DNA from: Hydnum rufescens UP504
Taxonomy: Eukaryota; Basidiomycota; Agaricomycetes; Cantharellales; Hydnaceae
Direction of reading: 5' to 3'
DNA length: 10,917 nt
Assembly (NCBI GenBank): GCA_014904985.1
Contig: MU129478.1
Span: 1-10,917, forward strand
In this document: positions 8,294-10,917 of the stretch, piece after piece
How positions within the stretch are numbered: the stretch's first letter is position 1
How the letters are laid out: each line of letters opens with the position of its first letter
The notes under the pieces: model-generated
What the model was told of the DNA's origin: nothing
The model's input: only the letters and a program-made list of their open reading frames with translations
Databases searched by the model: none
Made by a program: the position numbers and the translations under genes

Positions 8294-8836
8294 CCAATCC
8301 CAACATTTCTGGTATCACCTGAGCGTCCTCTCATACACACATCCCTAGAAGCTGATCATGTGTTCTGTGCGCACAACCTACTTGGGCATGCTTGGTAATC
8401 CTGAGCACCCAGTGCTGGGCGCCTTGATTGGTTGGATTGCGATCTTCACTCCTGGATTAATGCTGAAATTTGCACTACTTCCATTCTACGTAACGCTGAG
8501 AGAAAAACACATCACAAGGTATTAGACTAGACAAGACTTTGTTATGATATTCGCATGTACTAGCCAGTTTTATAGCCTACAGGATAGGAGAAATTACATG
8601 TGGTACAAGAGTAGAGTACAAAAAAGAGGAAAATAGGAGTGAAGAGGTAGACAAATGGCATGTCTGCCATTATTACCAAATAGGGGTCATCATGCATACT
8701 GTGAATTCTGCCCATCGCACCCTAATTCCAACACTTGGTAATTTCCTGCGCAACAACTACTAAGCAAAATAGCAACAACAAGCCTTACTTTTGGTGAGGG
8801 AACCAATCCAGCTTGAATTGGGTTTTATATCATTAC
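8294..8836. other. No convincing gene
   Basis: Short open frames on both strands, none resembling a protein I know. The part around 8760-8836 could be an intron of the minus-strand exon pair that follows: a GTAATG donor at 8836 and a TTGCTTAG acceptor near 8760. Confidence 0.4.
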
Positions 8837-9015
8837 TTAAGTTGGTCATTGGGCGGTAAAACACGGCAAATGGGTTTTTTGGGATGATTTTTCTCCACCT
8901 CAATGACGAATTCTAGCAGTTCGGCAACCTGTGTACATGCTTCAAGCTATAACTGGGAAATGTGATGATTAGCATGCCACATCTTTCTTGACCAATTCGG
9001 CCTTGACTGCTGTTT
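8837..9015 (-). pseudogene. Possible exon pair, unidentified
   Basis: On the minus strand 9015-8981 reads TAVKAELVKKD after an ATTAG acceptor. A short 34-base gap with GTGGCA donor, GCTAAT branch-like motif and TTATAG acceptor leads in phase to 8946-8837, which reads LEACTQVAELLEFVIEVEKN and then HPKKPICRVLPPNDQL, ending at a GTAATG donor. The joined peptide is charged and helical and looks translated. However, 34 bases is very short for an intron, no start or stop could be placed, and I do not recognise the family. It may be a fragment of a gene continuing toward lower coordinates. Confidence 0.3.
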
Positions 9016-9239
9016 CTAATGCTAGTACAGAAATAAATTTTTAGTGCATAGAGACTTCTGTGTCTTCAAGTAGGATAAAAGTTCGTGTGATGGAAAATGA
9101 TGCTGAGATGTCACCGCAGGATGCAAGGTTATAGGAGTCTATGAAGGGCAACATCCTACAGCTATGGCATTTGAAACCTACTAACTCCTTCTGGCCCGTC
9201 TCTGGTGGGTTTGCATTCCCAAAGTAAGTTAGAGCTTGT

Positions 9240-9452
9240 GTGCAGCAAAAGAATACCACAGAGCTCGAGCTATATCTCTGGGAGAAGCATGTGGAGCAAC
9301 AGAAAAAAGCTGCTACTGTGGTCAAGGCAGGACCAAGCACAATTCCCAAACCTAACCTGAAAGTTTCTCGGGATTCCCAGGTATACATGTCTCTCATTTG
9401 TGATGATTCTGGACTGATATATTACCTACAGGCTGCATTGAGCATACCTTAA
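9240..9452 (+). pseudogene. Possible 3' end of an unidentified gene
   Basis: Following a GTGTGCAG acceptor-like site, the plus strand reads NTTELELYLWEKHVEQQKKA and then TVVKAGPSTIPKPNLKVSRD, a charged, protein-like peptide. A 51-base intron fits next: GTATAC donor at 9381, CTGATAT branch-like motif, CTACAG acceptor at 9431. It joins in phase to AALSIP and a TAA at 9450-9452. The same frame is open further upstream from an ATG at 9141 but is interrupted by a TAA at 9219-9221. The opposite strand is also open but has an improbable Cys/Phe/Ser-rich composition. No family recognised; status as gene or fragment is unknown. Confidence 0.3.
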
Positions 9453-10030
9453 ATGTTGGGCAGGACACTACTTCCTTTTGTTCCACATGACTTTAAATGG
9501 AAACCTACCTCTTTGATGAAGGAATTTATTTTATACTACAATGGCTTTTAATACATATGTATATCATCCCTTCTTGTGTGGCCTGCGGCCAGCACCTTTA
9601 TATTGGAGTCTGGGGATGGAATCCGCAGATCACAGATTGGATCTGCACATTTGGATGCTATCCCCTATTTGATGTATATTTGATCCGATCTGTGAGGAGC
9701 ACTAATTGTAACATACTGCTCGAATTGTTTCTCCAATGTGAGAGGGCATGGATGCCTGAATCTAGTATAGAGAGAAGCATTGTTCCCATGTGCCATGAAC
9801 TGAATGCGAATTCATTTGTCAGACGAGACGAATCCAGTCTCAAGCGCTATTGGCCCATCCTTGTAGCCATCCATTCAATTTTGCTTCTGTCAGGGCACAT
9901 GCCCGGTGCCCACCTCTTGTTAAGCTGGTCAGTCTCAAGTCTGTAAGCAATGTACTGCCTCATACATGAGTCTAGTATAATTAGTAGCATTTTGCCTCAC
10001 CTGGGACCTCAATCCCCACCATCCTTCCTC
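9453..10030. other. Probable intergenic or noncoding sequence
   Basis: One plus-strand frame is open from 9497 to 9946, but its translation is rich in Trp, Cys, Ile and Leu without domain-like pattern, so I do not call it a gene. A GTATAATTAG TATA-like stretch near 9974 and a pyrimidine-rich run just before 10031 could belong to the promoter and leader of the NmrA-like gene. Confidence 0.4.
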
Positions 10031-10479
10031 ATGTCTACAACCACAGACAAAAAAGTCATCTTCCTTGTTGGAGCTACAGGTGCTCAAGGTCCCCCCTGTG
10101 ATCAAAGCTCTCCTTGAGGATGCTGAAGATGGCACTCCTTCGCCATAGGTGATTCATGCACTCACCTGCAATCCTGAGCATCGACAAGTGAAAGAAGTAG
10201 AAAAGCAAGGTGTTGAGCTCGTTAAGGGTGACTCCAAGCCTCCTGCATAATCTGAAGAGTGCCTTTGCTAGGCAATTTCAGGGACTTCCCTACAATCAGC
10301 AAATACTTGAAGGGCATTTACTGGATGTTCATCAACACTGATTTCTTCACTGTTGGTGACAAGGGTGAGACATACAGTGGCATTCAACTGTTTGAACTCG
10401 CCCAGTATGCTGGGGTGCGACACTTCATCTGGAGCAACCTGGACTATGCCAGTAAGATATGCGGAGAACAAATGGATAG
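10031..10479 (+). pseudogene. NmrA-like NAD(P)-binding protein, truncated
   Basis: NmrA-like proteins are atypical short-chain dehydrogenase-fold regulators that bind NAD(P) and act as redox sensors. From the ATG at 10031 the frame reads KKVIFLVGATGAQG, the N-terminal beta strand and the GxxGxxG dinucleotide loop of a Rossmann fold. At a run of six C (10091-10096) the frame slips by one base; the shifted frame continues as VIKALLEDAEDGTPSP, a stop TAG at 10146, then VIHALTCNPEHRQVKE and KQGVELVKG. A 44-base intron (10228-10271, GTGACT to GCTAG) joins in phase to NFRDFPTISKYLKGIYWMFI, NTDFFTVGDKGETYSGI and GVRHFIWSNLDYASK, all typical of the family. Resemblance stops near 10455, where GTAAGA at 10452 could be a further donor, and a probable LTR begins at 10480. 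About half of the usual roughly 300 residues remain. At least two lesions plus the interruption make it a pseudogene. Confidence 0.87.
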
Positions 10480-10504
10480 TGTCAGGGTTCGCCCCCAACT
10501 CCAG

Positions 10505-10534
10505 TCTACTCCGGTCTACTCCGGTCAACTCCGG
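10505..10534. repeat. 10-base CTACTCCGGT tandem repeat
   Basis: CTACTCCGGT at 10505-10514 and 10515-10524 is followed by CAACTCCGGT at 10525-10534. Related CTCCAGT or TTCCGG units occur on both sides (10497-10504, 10551-10557, 10597-10625, 10679-10685). It is part of the probable LTR. Confidence 0.85.
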
Positions 10535-10700
10535 TCCTCGTCCGCCCACCTCCAGTCTGGTTCTCCACTTATTTCCCTCACCCAAGTCCACTTTGCTTCC
10601 GGCTTGATTCCGGTTTGACTCCGGTCCAACCCTATCTTGGTTTCATTTCCTTTTCATTTCCCTTTCATTTCCCATTGCTTCCGGTTCACCCCCTGGCTGA

Positions 10701-10724
10701 GTTCCTGTTCCTGTTCCTGTTCCT
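10701..10724. repeat. Hexamer GTTCCT repeated four times
   Basis: GTTCCT occurs four times head to tail, within a pyrimidine-rich tract that also repeats TTCATTTCC nearby (10641-10672). It is a simple repeat inside the probable LTR. Confidence 0.9.
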
Positions 10725-10781
10725 GTCCCCTTGTAACCACCTCCAGTTTAGCGATCACTCCCCCATAGTATAGTCATCATG

Positions 10782-10787
10782 TATAAG
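10782..10787 (+). promoter_or_regulatory. TATA-like box in the probable LTR
   Basis: TATAAG lies about 300 bases into the probable LTR, preceded by a CATAGTATAG stretch and followed by GC-richer sequence. This is the layout expected of a Pol II start region in an LTR. The assignment depends on the LTR call. Confidence 0.4.
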
Positions 10788-10825
10788 TAGTCTGAGAGCG
10801 AAGTCCAGAGACCCCAGCTTTGGTC

Positions 10826-10917
10826 TCTCAGGATTTCCGCTGTTACTCCGGACTACAGGTCAGCCTTCATGTATTCCGTATTCATATTACATAATCTCAG
10901 GATTTCCGCTGTTACTC
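10826..10917. repeat. 69-base spaced direct repeat at window end
   Basis: A 23-base sequence starting TCTCAGGATTTCCGC occurs at 10826-10848 and again, identical, at 10895-10917, where the window ends. The offset is 69 bases. It may be the start of a tandem array continuing past the window or a duplication in the R/U5 part of the LTR. Confidence 0.85.

Larger units (their letters stand above)
10480..10917 (+). mobile_element. Probable LTR (5' part), runs off the window
   Basis: The NmrA-like coding match is replaced by a sequence starting TGTCAGGGTTCG, the TG-type start seen at many fungal Ty3/gypsy LTRs. It has no open protein-like frame, a sharp change to CTCCGG-rich composition, internal short tandem repeats, and a TATA-like box at 10782 placed as expected for a U3/R boundary. 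The five bases before it, GATAG (10475-10479), would be the target duplication if this is an insertion. The right end, internal region and second LTR are outside the window, so orientation and class are inferred. A non-LTR repeat remains possible. Confidence 0.5.

Noticed and set aside
8057..8398. 113-residue plus-strand open frame
   Set aside because: It lies opposite the more protein-like minus-strand blocks and has no recognisable feature.
9041..9397. 118-residue minus-strand open frame
   Set aside because: Runs of Cys, Phe and Ser are what the antisense of a Lys/Glu/Gln-rich coding strand gives; the plus strand is the better reading.
9497..9946. 149-residue plus-strand open frame
   Set aside because: Trp/Cys/Leu-rich with no domain pattern, no supporting splice or promoter signals, and no resemblance to a known protein.
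10486..10496. tRNA T-arm (GGTTCG)
   Set aside because: No acceptor or anticodon arms can be paired around it; it is part of the probable LTR start.

Overview
The window looks like a transposon-rich, gene-poor stretch of a filamentous fungal genome, most likely a basidiomycete (Agaricomycetes-like). The reasons are short introns of about 44-88 bases with GTRNGN donors and CTRAY branch-like motifs, a fungal pogo-type transposase, an NmrA-like gene, a PP4R3/PSY2-like gene with many small introns, and an LTR-like end rich in CTCCGG. No bacterial features (operons, Shine-Dalgarno sites) are present. I see no clearly intact gene; almost everything recognisable is broken.

Region 1-5211: a block nearly free of CpG. 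By eye there are only two CpG dinucleotides in the first 5,034 bases (989 and 3269), whereas 10 occur in just 5641-5760. The block holds a dead pogo/Tigger-type transposase (2385-3847), fold-back structures (933-962, 1492-1632, 1765-1805), a cluster of TGATGTCA octamers (4364-4606), and two 160-base direct repeats (4776-5100). Three of the five in-frame stops in the transposase can be explained as CGA-to-TGA changes. This fits long-term cytosine methylation and deamination of silenced transposons.

Region 5212-8420, minus strand: the 5' part of a PP4 regulatory subunit 3 (PSY2/SMEK-like) gene, recognisable over seven exons and cut off exactly at the splice donor at 5211, where the CpG-poor block begins. 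Upstream of it on the same strand (about 6660-8300) are several stretches that look like coding sequence but are broken by frameshifts and stops; I do not recognise the protein.

Region 8420-10917: two short possible exon groups (minus 8837-9015, plus 9240-9452), an apparently empty interval, and an NmrA-like pseudogene (10031-10479). That pseudogene ends where a probable LTR begins (10480 to the window end, TGTCAGGG start, TATA-like box, internal short repeats).

The genes do not form a pathway. The common theme is decay: host genes interrupted by transposons, with the transposon block chemically aged at CpG sites. Everything here was read by eye; splice sites and family matches come from motif recognition, not from searches.
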